Of a stretch of 64,000 nucleotides of DNA, positions 9,901-18,627 are shown one piece after another. The translations under genes were made by a program, and so were the position numbers. Origin of the DNA: Prauserella_A oleivorans (GTDB lineage Bacteria > Actinomycetota > Actinomycetes > Mycobacteriales > Pseudonocardiaceae); NCBI RefSeq assembly GCF_042685745.1, contig NZ_JBHUNT010000001.1, forward strand, positions 3,906,001 to 3,970,000. The letters are read 5' to 3'. The notes under the pieces were generated by a model, which saw nothing but the letters and a program-made list of their open reading frames with translations, did not search any database and was not told the origin of the DNA. Each line of letters starts with the position of its first letter. Within the stretch, counting starts at the first letter, position 1.

Positions 9901-10561
9901 CGACGCCGAGCGGTTCCAGCGCGGTGAGCGCCGCTCCGACCTCCGTGCCCAGCAGCATCGTGCCTGTCGTCTCGACCGTGATGGAGGCGATGACGGGCAC
10001 CCGGCGGCCTTCGGCGGCCATGGCCCGGTGCGCGGCGAGGATCGACGCCTTCGTCTGCAGGATGTCCTGCGTGGTCTCGACGATCACAGCGTCCACACCG
10101 CCCGCGAGCAAGCCGCGCACCTCCTCGACGTAGGCGTCGCGGAGTGCCGCGAACGGCGCGTGCCCGAGGGTCGGCAGCTTGGTGCCCGGACCCACCGAGC
10201 CGAGCACGAACCGGGGGTGTTCGCGCGTGGCGAACTCGTCGGCGGTCTCCCTCGCGAGCCGGGCGCCCGCCTCCGCCAGCTCGGCGATGCGGTCGGCGAT
10301 GCCGTACTCGGCGAGGTTGGCGAGGTTCGCCCCGAACGTGTTCGTCTCCACCGCGTCGGCGCCCGCCTCCAGGTAGCCGCGGTGAATGCCGCGCACCACG
10401 TCAGGCCTGGTGACGTTGAGGATTTCGTTGCAGCCCTCGAGCCCGCCGAAGTCGTCGAGCGTGAGGTCGTGGGCCTGCAGTGCCGTCCCCATGGCGCCGT
10501 CGGCGACGACGACCCTGCCGGCCAGGGCGTCGAGCAGCGGCGACGAGAAGGGCGCGGGCAT
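6998..10561 (-). CDS. metH: Cobalamin-dependent methionine synthase
   Basis: 1187 aa, full length with four modules. The homocysteine-binding domain carries zinc ligands Cys227, Cys293 and Cys294 (NCATG and GGCCGTT). The pterin-binding domain starts at about residue 340 (MIGERTNANGSKAF). The B12-binding domain has DVHDIGKNL, supplying the cobalt-ligating His. The C-terminal activation domain has the RFSLGYGACPNLADR motif. It transfers the methyl of methyltetrahydrofolate to homocysteine. The ATG at 10561 is preceded by TAGGCT 7 nt upstream, suggesting a leaderless mRNA, which leaves no room for a B12 riboswitch. Confidence 0.97.
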   Translation of the reverse strand: MPAPFSSPLLDALAGRVVVADGAMGTALQAHDLTLDDFGGLEGCNEILNVTRPDVVRGIHRGYLEAGADAVETNTFGANLANLAEYGIADRIAELAEAGARLARETADEFATREHPRFVLGSVGPGTKLPTLGHAPFAALRDAYVEEVRGLLAGGVDAVIVETTQDILQTKASILAAHRAMAAEGRRVPVIASITVETTGTMLLGTEVGAALTALEPLGVDVIGLNCATGPDEMSEHLRTLSRQARIPLSVMPNAGLPELGPDGAVYPLSPDGLAEALSGFVTEFGVGLVGGCCGTTDEHIRRLTAAVRELERGSRRPTPEPGVSSLYQAVPFEQDASVLMIGERTNANGSKAFREAMLEGRYEDCVEIARGQTRDGAHMLDLCVDYVGRDGVADMAEIASRLATASTLPIMLDSTEPDVLRAGLERLGGRCAVNSVNYEDGAGPGSRFQRVMELVREHGAAVVALCIDEEGQARTADWKVRVATRLIEDITGHWDLDVDDIIVDCLTFPVSTGQEEVRRDALETIEAIRELKRRYPRVNTTLGVSNVSFGLNPAAREVLNSVFLHECVRAGLDTAIVHASKILPMARIPEEQRQVALDLVYDRRREGYDPLQRLMALFEGRTASSGRASRAEELAAMPLFARLEQRIVDGERNGLVDDLDAALREKPPLEIINETLLAGMKTVGELFGSGQMQLPFVLQSAEVMKAAVAHLEPHIEQHSEGVRQTKGRIVLATVKGDVHDIGKNLVDIILSNNGYDVVNLGIKQPITTILESADEHGADAVGMSGLLVKSTVIMKENLEEMNSRGVADRWPVLLGGAALTRGYVENDLAALYQGQVHYARDAFEGLRLMDRIMAVKRGEAPAVDPAEETRRAERKARRERSRRIAEKRGQERAEPEQPAGRSDVATDVPLPAPPFWGTRVVKGVPVADYAAYLDERATFLGQWGLKGSRGGSGPSYEELVETEGRPRLRYWLDRLATHGVLAHAAVVYGYFPCLAEGDDVVVLAEPRPDAPEVTRFTFPRQRRDRRLCLADFYRPRDSAVRAGEVDVLPLTLVTMGRPIADYANDLFARDAYRDYLEVHGLGVQLTEALAEYWHRRVRQELRFSGGGPVAHEDPADLEEFFKLGYRGARFSLGYGACPNLADRTKIVELLRPERIGVKLSEEFQLHPEQSTDAIVAHHPEAKYFNT

Positions 10562-10662
10562 GCCTTACAGCCTACGGCGGCCTGCCCGCACGTCGTCCCC
10601 CGACGAGCGGCGCGGGACATGCGCTGTCTTCGAGCGTCGCCGCCGGGCCGTAGGCTGGCCGT

Positions 10663-11544
10663 GTGAGCACGCCCTTCGACGAAGCAACAGAGAACCGGCC
10701 GCAGCCGAAACCGGTCATGGTGGTCGCGTTCGAAGGCTGGAACGACGCGGGTGACGCCGCGAGCACGGCCCTCGAGCACCTGCAGCTCAGCTGGGACGCC
10801 AAACCGCTGGCCGAACTCGACCCGGACGACTACTACGACTTCCAGGTCAGCAGGCCGACCGTCCGCCACGTGGACGGGGTCACCCGGCGCGTCGAATGGC
10901 CGACCACCCGCCTCACCGTCTGCCGTCCCGCCGGGCTCGACCACGACATCGTCCTGGTCCAGGGGCCGGAGCCGAACATGCGCTGGCGGGCGTTCTGCGC
11001 GGAGCTGCTCGAGCACGTCGAGCAGCTCGAGGTCGAGACGGTCGTGACGCTCGGCGCGCTGCTCGCCGACACCCCGCACACCCGGCCGGTGCCCGTCACC
11101 GGCACCGCCTACGACGCCGCGGCCGCGGCCCGGTTCGGGCTCGAGCGCAGCCGCTACCAGGGACCGACCGGCATCGTCGGCGTGCTGCAGGACGAGTGCG
11201 TCAAGGCCGGGGTACCCGCCGTGTCGGTGTGGGCGGCCGTGCCGCACTACGTCTCCCAGCCGCCGTCACCCAAGGCCACCCTGGCGTTGCTGCACAAGCT
11301 CGAGGACGTCCTCGACGTCGAGATCCCGCTCGGTGCGCTGCCCGAACAGGCCGAGGAGTGGCAGCAGACGGTCACCGAGATGGCCGAGGAGGACGAGGAG
11401 ATCAGCGACTACGTGCGCACCCTCGAGGAGCGTGGCGACGCCGAGATCAGCCTCGACGAGGCCAGCGGGGACAAGATCGCCGCCGAGTTCGAGCGTTACC
11501 TGCGGCGGCGCAGGCACGACGGGCCCGGCTCCACGGGCCGCTGA
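10663..11544 (+). CDS. PAC2-family protein (proteasome-assembly-chaperone-like)
   Basis: 293 aa, Rv2125-like. The N-terminus PVMVVAFEGWNDAGDAAS is the PAC2 signature, and the C-terminal third is rich in Glu/Asp with likely helices. The family is structurally related to proteasome assembly chaperones and purine nucleoside phosphorylase folds, but its actinobacterial role is not established. GTG at 10663 follows TAGGCT by 6 nt; metH on the other strand has the mirror-image arrangement, so this 101-bp gap holds two divergent leaderless promoters. The next gene starts 5 nt after its stop. Confidence 0.87.
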   Translation: MSTPFDEATENRPQPKPVMVVAFEGWNDAGDAASTALEHLQLSWDAKPLAELDPDDYYDFQVSRPTVRHVDGVTRRVEWPTTRLTVCRPAGLDHDIVLVQGPEPNMRWRAFCAELLEHVEQLEVETVVTLGALLADTPHTRPVPVTGTAYDAAAAARFGLERSRYQGPTGIVGVLQDECVKAGVPAVSVWAAVPHYVSQPPSPKATLALLHKLEDVLDVEIPLGALPEQAEEWQQTVTEMAEEDEEISDYVRTLEERGDAEISLDEASGDKIAAEFERYLRRRRHDGPGSTGR

Positions 11545-11549
11545 CCCGG

Positions 11550-12683
11550 TTGGCCGGGACATCAGGCGCCACCCGGGCCGCTCTGCACGTCGGGGCCTTG
11601 CTCGGCCCGTTCGGTGGCGGGGTCGTGGCCGCGATCCTGCCCGAGATCGGCGCGAGCTTCGGGGTGACGGCATCCACGGCGGCGTCGTCGCTCACGGCCT
11701 ACCTCGTGCCGTTCGCGGTGCTCATGCTCGGGTCGGGCACGCTCGGCGAACGCTGGGGGCCTGCCCGGACCATCCGCATCGCCTACGTCGCCTACGCCCT
11801 CGCGGCCCTGGCCTCCGCACTCGCACCCTCGTTCTGGCTGTTCCAGGTGACGCGGGGCCTGCAGGGATGCGCGAACGCGTTCACGACGCCGCTACTCATG
11901 GCCAAGCTGGCCGCCGTGACACCGAACGACCGGCTGGGCCGCGCACTCGGCGTGTTCGGTGCCATGCAGGCCGTGGGGCAGACGTCGGCGCCGCTGGTGG
12001 GCGGGCTCGCCGCGGAGCTGTCGTGGCGCTGGGCTTTCGTGGGCATCGCCCTGGTCGCCGCCGTGCTCGCGGCCTGGCCGCTGCCCGCCGACGCGCGCAC
12101 GGACGAGGCGCCGGCGCGGTTGCGGGACCCCTGGCGGCGGGAGGTCCTGCTGCCGGGCATGGTCGCGCTCGTGGCGTGGGCGTGCCTGGCCGGAGTGGCG
12201 TTCCTGGTGGCGTTCCGGCTGGAGGACGCGTTCGGCCTGGGATCGGGGCTGCGGGGACTCGTCCTGACCGGCTACGGCGTCGCCGGGTTCGTCACGGCCC
12301 GGCTCGTCGGCACGGCGTCGGACCGGTACGGGCCGCGGCTCGCCGGCCTGGTCGGACTGGTGCTGGGTGCGGGACTCCTCGTGACGATCGGCGTCTCCGG
12401 CGCCCTGCCGGTGGCCGCGATCAGCTGGGCCCTGGGCGGCGTGTGCGGGCAGTTGGTCATCGTCGCCGTCAACGCCACCGTGCTCGGCGGGAAGGAACGC
12501 GGCCGGGGCGGGGCGATCTCGCTGGTGCAGGCGATGCGGTTCCTCGGGATGGCCGCGGCACCGGCCCTGTTCACCGCGCCGTACCATGCGTCGCCGGCGC
12601 TGGGCTTCGGGATTCCCGCGGCGTTGCTGCTGCTGGTCCTGCCGTTCGTGGTCAGCCTGGCCCGCCGCCCGTCACGCGGGTGA
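11550..12683 (+). CDS. MFS transporter (drug/metabolite efflux-type)
   Basis: 377 aa, hydrophobic throughout with about 11–12 predicted membrane segments. A conserved loop 2–3-type motif (GTLGERWGPARTIRIAYV) is present after the second segment, typical of the major facilitator superfamily. TTG at 11550 is the only suitable start near the upstream stop; the gap to the PAC2 gene is 5 nt, implying translational coupling. The last 12 bp overlap the 3′ end of the convergent metallophosphoesterase gene. Substrate unknown. Confidence 0.82.
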   Translation: MAGTSGATRAALHVGALLGPFGGGVVAAILPEIGASFGVTASTAASSLTAYLVPFAVLMLGSGTLGERWGPARTIRIAYVAYALAALASALAPSFWLFQVTRGLQGCANAFTTPLLMAKLAAVTPNDRLGRALGVFGAMQAVGQTSAPLVGGLAAELSWRWAFVGIALVAAVLAAWPLPADARTDEAPARLRDPWRREVLLPGMVALVAWACLAGVAFLVAFRLEDAFGLGSGLRGLVLTGYGVAGFVTARLVGTASDRYGPRLAGLVGLVLGAGLLVTIGVSGALPVAAISWALGGVCGQLVIVAVNATVLGGKERGRGGAISLVQAMRFLGMAAAPALFTAPYHASPALGFGIPAALLLLVLPFVVSLARRPSRG

Positions 12684-13511
12684 GCTGCCGAGCAGCCGCC
12701 GGAACGGGACCGCGCCCCGGGCGCGCTTGCGCCATTCCCGCGGGTAGCCCAGCGACACCTCCTCGAAGCGCACGCCGTCGAGGTAGGTGGTGCGCGGGAT
12801 GTGCAGGTGGCCGTAGACGGCGATCTCCGCGCGGTAGCGCACGTGCCAGTCCTCGGTCTCGGTGGTGCCGCACCACAGCGCGAACTCGGGATAGTGCAGT
12901 GGCTCGGTCGGATGCCGGTGCAGAGGCCAGTGCGACATCAGCACGGTGTTGTGATCGGCGGGAATGGCCGCGAGCCGTTTCTCGCTGATCTCCAGGCGCC
13001 GGGCACACCACTCGGCGCGGCTGGCGTACGGGTCGGGCTCCAGCAGGAACTCGTCGGTGCAGACCACGCCTGCCTCGCGGGCCTGCCGCATGGCCTCCTC
13101 GAGGGGCGCACCGTCGGCAGCCGGGGTGCGCCAGCTGTAGTCGTAGAGCACGAACAGCGGTGCGATCGTCAGCGGCCGCTCGCCGTAGGGCCACACCGGG
13201 AACTCGTCCTCCGGGGTAAGCACGTCGATCGAGCGGCACCGCCGGACGAGCTCGTCGTAGCGTTCCTGGCCACGGTGCTGGTCGGGGTCTTTCGCGGTGG
13301 TCCAGAGCTCGTGGTTGCCGGGAACCCACACCACCGTCGCGAACCGTGCGCGCAGCATCGCGAGCGTGTCGACGACGGCGGCCATCCGCTCCCCCACGTC
13401 GCCCACCACGAGCAGCCAGTCCTCGGCCGACTCGGGGCGGATCTCGTCGACGAGCGGCGCGTTGCCCTGGTGGGTGACGTGCAGGTCGCTCGTGGCATAC
13501 AGATTCGGCAC
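12672..13511 (-). CDS. Calcineurin-like metallophosphoesterase
   Basis: 279 aa. Metal-binding motifs occur in the expected order: SDLHVTH (Asp, His), VVGDVGE (Asp), VPGNHELW (Asn, His), LMSHWPLH (His) and YGHLHI (His). This is the two-metal phosphoesterase fold. GTG at 13511 is chosen because the upstream codons are unlike the family and TACCGT sits 6 nt before it (leaderless pattern). The substrate is not apparent. Confidence 0.85.
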   Translation of the reverse strand: MPNLYATSDLHVTHQGNAPLVDEIRPESAEDWLLVVGDVGERMAAVVDTLAMLRARFATVVWVPGNHELWTTAKDPDQHRGQERYDELVRRCRSIDVLTPEDEFPVWPYGERPLTIAPLFVLYDYSWRTPAADGAPLEEAMRQAREAGVVCTDEFLLEPDPYASRAEWCARRLEISEKRLAAIPADHNTVLMSHWPLHRHPTEPLHYPEFALWCGTTETEDWHVRYRAEIAVYGHLHIPRTTYLDGVRFEEVSLGYPREWRKRARGAVPFRRLLGSSPA

Positions 13512-13561
13512 GCTCCCACGGTATCCCGCAGGGGTGATCACTCCGCTGGAGATCTCGGGCG

Positions 13562-13610
13562 GAAAAACCCGTGGAGCGCGGCGCGGCGGTCGCGCTACCA
13601 TCGTGCCGCG
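13562..13610 (+). promoter_or_regulatory. Putative WhiB7/WblC-type promoter for the ABC-F gene
   Basis: A run of five A (about 13562–13567) in otherwise G+C-rich DNA lies a few bases before a weak -35 region (GTGGAGCG, 13571–13578). A -10-like TACCAT is at 13596–13601, followed by an ATG at 13611. An AT-rich patch next to a poor -35 is the known architecture of WhiB7-activated antibiotic-response promoters. This is inferred from pattern only. Confidence 0.4.
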
Positions 13611-13622
13611 ATGAAGAACTGA
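13611..13622 (+). promoter_or_regulatory. Three-codon leader ORF (Met-Lys-Asn-stop) upstream of ABC-F gene
   Basis: ATG AAG AAC TGA lies about 10 nt after the putative -10 TACCAT, so the transcript would begin almost at this start codon. Between its stop and the ABC-F start (13697) are 74 nt that contain a CACCCGC…GCGGGTG inverted repeat (about 13634–13665). Antibiotic-resistance ABC-F genes are often controlled by ribosome-stalling attenuation in just such short leaders. Confidence 0.4.
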
Positions 13623-13696
13623 CATCCCGCCCTCACCCGCGTCCGAGGCGTTCGCCCGGCGGGTGCTCCACGTCGTCTCCGGGCCGGTGATGTCTG

Positions 13697-15283
<1,587 letters not shown>

Positions 15284-15298
<15 letters not shown>

Positions 15299-15316
15299 CC
15301 CCGGCGGTGGCGGCCC
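15284..15316. terminator. Hairpin between convergent ABC-F and mshC genes
   Basis: CCGCC before the ABC-F stop codon can pair with GGCGG about 13 bases later, in a 23-bp gap between convergent stops. A GC-rich terminator candidate. Confidence 0.4.
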
Positions 15317-15321
15317 GGCCG

Positions 15322-16560
15322 TCAGAGCGCCACGCCGAGCAGCGCGTCGACGGCATCGCGGACCAGTGCCGGAGCGGACGGGTCGGTGCCGCCGCGCCGG
15401 AGCGCGTCGTCGGCCCAGGCGTCGACGGCGGCGAGTGCCTTCGGGGTGTCGAGGTCGTCGGCGAGGTGATCGCGCAGCCGCGCGATCGTGTCGTCCGCGG
15501 CGGGTGCGGCATCGAGCGCCACCGCCTCCCGCCAGCGGGCGAGGCGGGCCTGAGCGGCGGCGAGCAGCTCGTCGGTCCACGCACGGTCGGAGCGGTAGTG
15601 CCCGGCGAAGAGGGCGAGCCGGATGGCCGCAGGCTCGACGTCGTCGGCGCGCAGCCGCGACACGAACACCAGGTTGCCCTTGGACTTCGACATCTTCTCG
15701 CCGTCGAGGCCGATCATCCCGGCGTGGACGTAGTGCCGGGCGAACGGGTGCTCGCCCGCGAGCGCCTCGGCGTGCGCGGCGCTGTACTCGTGGTGCGGGA
15801 AGGCCAGGTCGGAGCCGCCGCCCTGCACGTCGAAGCCCATACCGAGCCTGCCCAGCGCGATGGCGCTGCACTCGATGTGCCAGCCGGGACGGCCCGGACC
15901 GAGCTCGGACTCCCAGAACGGCTCGCCCGGCCGGGCGGCCCGCCACAGCAGCGCGTCGAGCGGGTCGCGCTTGCCGGGCCGGTCCGGGTCACCGCCGCGT
16001 TCGGCGAAGAACGTGGCCATCGTGTCCGCGTCGTAACGGGACTCGTAGCCGAACCGGCCGGTGTAGGACCGGTCGAAGTAGATGTCGGGGTACTCGGGGT
16101 CGTCGGCCCGGTAGGCGGCGCCGTCGGCCAGCAGCTTGGCGATCACCTCGACGATCTCGGGAATGCTCTCGACCGCGCCCACGAAGTCGCGTGGCGGCAG
16201 CACGCGCAGGGCTTCCATGTCCTCGCGGAAGAGCGCGGTCTCCCGCATCCCGAGCACCACCCAGTCGTCCTGGTCGCGCTCGGCACGCTCGAGCAACGGG
16301 TCGTCGATGTCGGTGACGTTCTGGACGTAGTGCACCTCGTGCCCCGCATCGAGCCACAGGCGGTGGACCAGGTCGAACGCCAGGTAGGTCGCCGCGTGCC
16401 CGAGGTGGGTCGCGTCGTAGGGCGTGATGCCACAGACGTACATGCGGGCGACGCGGCCGGGTGCCGTCGGCCGGATCTCGCCGGCGGCCGTGTCGTACAG
16501 CCGCAGCGGGCGGGACTCTCCGGGGACACGGGGCACGGCGACCGAGGACCAAGTCTGCAT
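15322..16560 (-). CDS. mshC: Cysteine:1D-myo-inositol 2-amino-2-deoxy-alpha-D-glucopyranoside ligase
   Basis: 412 aa. Third enzyme specific to mycothiol synthesis: ATP-dependent ligation of Cys to GlcN-Ins. It is a class I cysteinyl-tRNA synthetase relative, with zinc Cys43 in MYVCGITPYD, HLGH at 52–55, KMSKSKGN near residue 290, and no anticodon-binding domain, which separates it from CysS. Length matches MshC. ATG at 16560 follows TAGGGT by 6 nt (leaderless pattern). It indicates that the host uses mycothiol. Confidence 0.95.
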   Translation of the reverse strand: MQTWSSVAVPRVPGESRPLRLYDTAAGEIRPTAPGRVARMYVCGITPYDATHLGHAATYLAFDLVHRLWLDAGHEVHYVQNVTDIDDPLLERAERDQDDWVVLGMRETALFREDMEALRVLPPRDFVGAVESIPEIVEVIAKLLADGAAYRADDPEYPDIYFDRSYTGRFGYESRYDADTMATFFAERGGDPDRPGKRDPLDALLWRAARPGEPFWESELGPGRPGWHIECSAIALGRLGMGFDVQGGGSDLAFPHHEYSAAHAEALAGEHPFARHYVHAGMIGLDGEKMSKSKGNLVFVSRLRADDVEPAAIRLALFAGHYRSDRAWTDELLAAAQARLARWREAVALDAAPAADDTIARLRDHLADDLDTPKALAAVDAWADDALRRGGTDPSAPALVRDAVDALLGVAL

Positions 16561-16569
16561 ACCCCAACC

Positions 16570-17181
16570 CTATGCGGGGTCGTCCGGCGATTTCCCGTGC
16601 GGTGGGAACGATGCCGACCACAATGCCGAGAGGCCGCCCACGAACTCCTCCGCGGTCGGCGCGCGCTCCGGATCCAGCAGCCACTGCACCGCCAACCCGT
16701 CGCAGACGGCGATGACGAAGCTGGCCAGCGCCTGGCAGCGGGGGTCGTCGGAGCTCGTGCCGTCGCCGAGCGAGTCGGCGACCAGGCCGGCCACCCGGGA
16801 CCGGCAGCGCCCGTACAGCTCGGCGAACTGCTCCCGCAGCCGCGGTGTGCGCTCCGCTTGCGCGAGCGCCTCGACGAACGAGAGCAGCAGTTTGCGCTTG
16901 CCGGGGAGGCTGCCCAGCCAGGCCGCCCACGTGACGTGCCCGCGCTCCACCGGCGAGGCGGTGGGATCGGCCATGGCCAGGCGGGCGATCTGCTCGGTCC
17001 ATTCCTCGAAGACCGCCCCGATCGCCTCGTTGAGCAGTCCGGCTTTGGAGCCGAAGTGGTAGCCGATGGAGGCGAGGTTCGTGCCGGAGGCGGCGACGAG
17101 CTCGCGCGTCGTGATGTGCGCGTATCCCTTGTCCTCCAGCAGCCGCCGAGCTGCCGCGAGGAGGTCTTCCCGATGGCCCAC
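16570..17181 (-). CDS. TetR-family regulator, probable repressor of the adjacent P450
   Basis: About 203 aa. The N-terminal HTH includes ITTRELVAASGTNLASIGYHFGSKAGLL, typical of TetR; the C-terminal ligand domain is not assignable. Start GTG at 17181 is chosen because TACGCT is 6 nt upstream; an in-frame GTG at 17187 is possible. It is divergent from the cytochrome P450 gene, and the 95-bp gap contains a TATAC-N4-GTATA palindrome, so it likely represses both itself and the P450. The stop lies only 9 nt from the mshC start. Confidence 0.87.
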   Translation of the reverse strand: MGHREDLLAAARRLLEDKGYAHITTRELVAASGTNLASIGYHFGSKAGLLNEAIGAVFEEWTEQIARLAMADPTASPVERGHVTWAAWLGSLPGKRKLLLSFVEALAQAERTPRLREQFAELYGRCRSRVAGLVADSLGDGTSSDDPRCQALASFVIAVCDGLAVQWLLDPERAPTAEEFVGGLSALWSASFPPHGKSPDDPA

Positions 17182-17224
17182 CGGCACAGCGTAACTCCAC
17201 CCGTGTGAGCCTGGACACGTGATC

Positions 17225-17238
17225 TATACACGCGTATA
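17225..17238. promoter_or_regulatory. TetR operator candidate between tetR and P450 gene
   Basis: Perfect inverted repeat TATAC-ACGC-GTATA, flanked further out by GATCTA…GTGTAGATC which forms a second, looser dyad to about 17255. It is placed between divergent start codons, where it would cover both promoters. Confidence 0.55.
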
Positions 17239-17276
17239 AAACGGACGTGTAGATCCTCACGCAAAGGAGCGGACCC

Positions 17277-18614
17277 ATGACCAGCGACACCGCCACGGCG
17301 GGTGTACGCACCGAGGACCTCACCGCCACCGCCGAACCGCCCGGCCCGCGCCTGCCGCTGGCCGTGCAGACGTTCCTGTTCGGCTCCCACCGGCAGCGCT
17401 GGATGCCGCGGCTGCGGCGCCGCTACGGTGACGTGGTCCGGCTGCGGATCTTCCCGGAGCGTCAGGTGGTGCAGCTCGCCGACGTCGACCACATCCGTGC
17501 GGTGTTCAGCGGCTCCCCGGAGATCTTCCACGCCGGCGAGGGCAACGTGATCCTCAAACCCGCCATGGGACCGCACTCGGTGCTGCTCACCGACGAGGAC
17601 GTCCACCTGCGGGCTCGCAAACTCCTCATGCCGGCCTTCAACGGTGCCGCGCTGCGCGGCTACCGCGACATGATCACCGAGCTCGCTGAACGCGAGGTCG
17701 ACCGCTGGCGGCCCGGCACGCCGTTCTCGTCGCACGTGCGGATGCAGGCCGTGACGCTCGAGATCATCCTGCGCGTCGTGTTCGGCGTCGCCGAGGGACC
17801 ACGGCTGGAGGAGCTGCGGACGCTGTTGCGCCGGATCGTCGACGTCGGCCCTGTGGATATTCTCGGCTGGCACAACCCGAACCTGCAGAAGTACGGGCCG
17901 TGGAAGCGCTACGCGCGTGCTCAGCGCCGGGTCGACGAGCTGCTCTACGCCGAGATCGCCGAACGCAGGCGGGCCGACGACGTCGGCTCCCGCCAGGACG
18001 TGCTCTCGCGACTGCTGACCGTCGGCGACGACGAGGACCGGCTCACCGACCCGGAGCTGCGCGATCAGCTCATCACCCTGCTGCTCGCCGGGCACGAGAC
18101 GACGGCCACCGCGCTCGCGTGGGCGTTGCACGAACTGGCCCGCGACCCCGCCCAGCTCGCGGAGGCGACCCGCGCGGCCGACGAGCGCGACGAGAAGTAC
18201 CTCGAGGCCGTCGCGAAGGAGGCCATGCGGCTGCACCCGGTGATCTCCGAGGTCGCGCGGAAACTCACGCGCGACATCGAGATCGGCGGGTACCGGATTC
18301 CCGCGGGGCACACGGTGATGCCCTCGATCGCCCTCGTCCAGGGCGACCCCGCGCACCACCCCGACCCCCAGGCGTTCCGGCCCCGGCGGTTCCTCGACGG
18401 CGGCCCGCCCACCGGCACGTGGTTCCCCTTCGGCGGCGGTGTCCGGCGGTGTCTGGGAGCCGGGTTCTCGCAACTGGAGTCCACGCTCGTGCTGCAGGCC
18501 GTGCTGTCCCGCTTCCACGTGGCCCCCGACCGTGCACGCCGCGAGTCGCCGAAGGCCCGCAACATCACGATGGTGCCCTCGCGGGGCGCGCGGATCGTGG
18601 TCACCCGCCGCTGA
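17277..18614 (+). CDS. Cytochrome P450
   Basis: 445 aa. I-helix oxygen-activation motif AGHETT at 271–276, ExxR pair Glu315/Arg318, and heme-binding FPFGGGVRRCLGAGF with the proximal Cys392. No N-terminal membrane anchor, so it is a soluble bacterial P450 needing separate ferredoxin and reductase; none is adjacent. The ATG at 17277 has a GGAG 7 nt upstream. It resembles the CYP110/CYP138-like group of actinobacteria in its motifs, but family assignment needs comparison. The divergent TetR suggests induction by its substrate. Confidence 0.93.
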   Translation: MTSDTATAGVRTEDLTATAEPPGPRLPLAVQTFLFGSHRQRWMPRLRRRYGDVVRLRIFPERQVVQLADVDHIRAVFSGSPEIFHAGEGNVILKPAMGPHSVLLTDEDVHLRARKLLMPAFNGAALRGYRDMITELAEREVDRWRPGTPFSSHVRMQAVTLEIILRVVFGVAEGPRLEELRTLLRRIVDVGPVDILGWHNPNLQKYGPWKRYARAQRRVDELLYAEIAERRRADDVGSRQDVLSRLLTVGDDEDRLTDPELRDQLITLLLAGHETTATALAWALHELARDPAQLAEATRAADERDEKYLEAVAKEAMRLHPVISEVARKLTRDIEIGGYRIPAGHTVMPSIALVQGDPAHHPDPQAFRPRRFLDGGPPTGTWFPFGGGVRRCLGAGFSQLESTLVLQAVLSRFHVAPDRARRESPKARNITMVPSRGARIVVTRR

Positions 18615-18627
18615 CCGTCAGCGGCGG
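18605..18627. terminator. Bidirectional hairpin formed by the stop codons of P450 and VWA genes
   Basis: Perfect dyad CCGCCGCTGA-CCG-TCAGCGGCGG. The TGA of the P450 gene and the (reverse) TCA stop of the VWA gene are the innermost bases of the two arms. The intergenic gap is only 3 bp. Confidence 0.65.

Noticed and set aside
10562..10662. Cobalamin riboswitch before metH
   Set aside because: Only 101 bp separate metH and the divergent PAC2 gene, no B12 box is present, and the -10 element sits 7 nt before the start, so no leader exists.
16570..18614. Biosynthetic gene cluster around the P450
   Set aside because: Neighbours are mshC and a VWA/AAA+ pair; no scaffold-forming enzyme is present.
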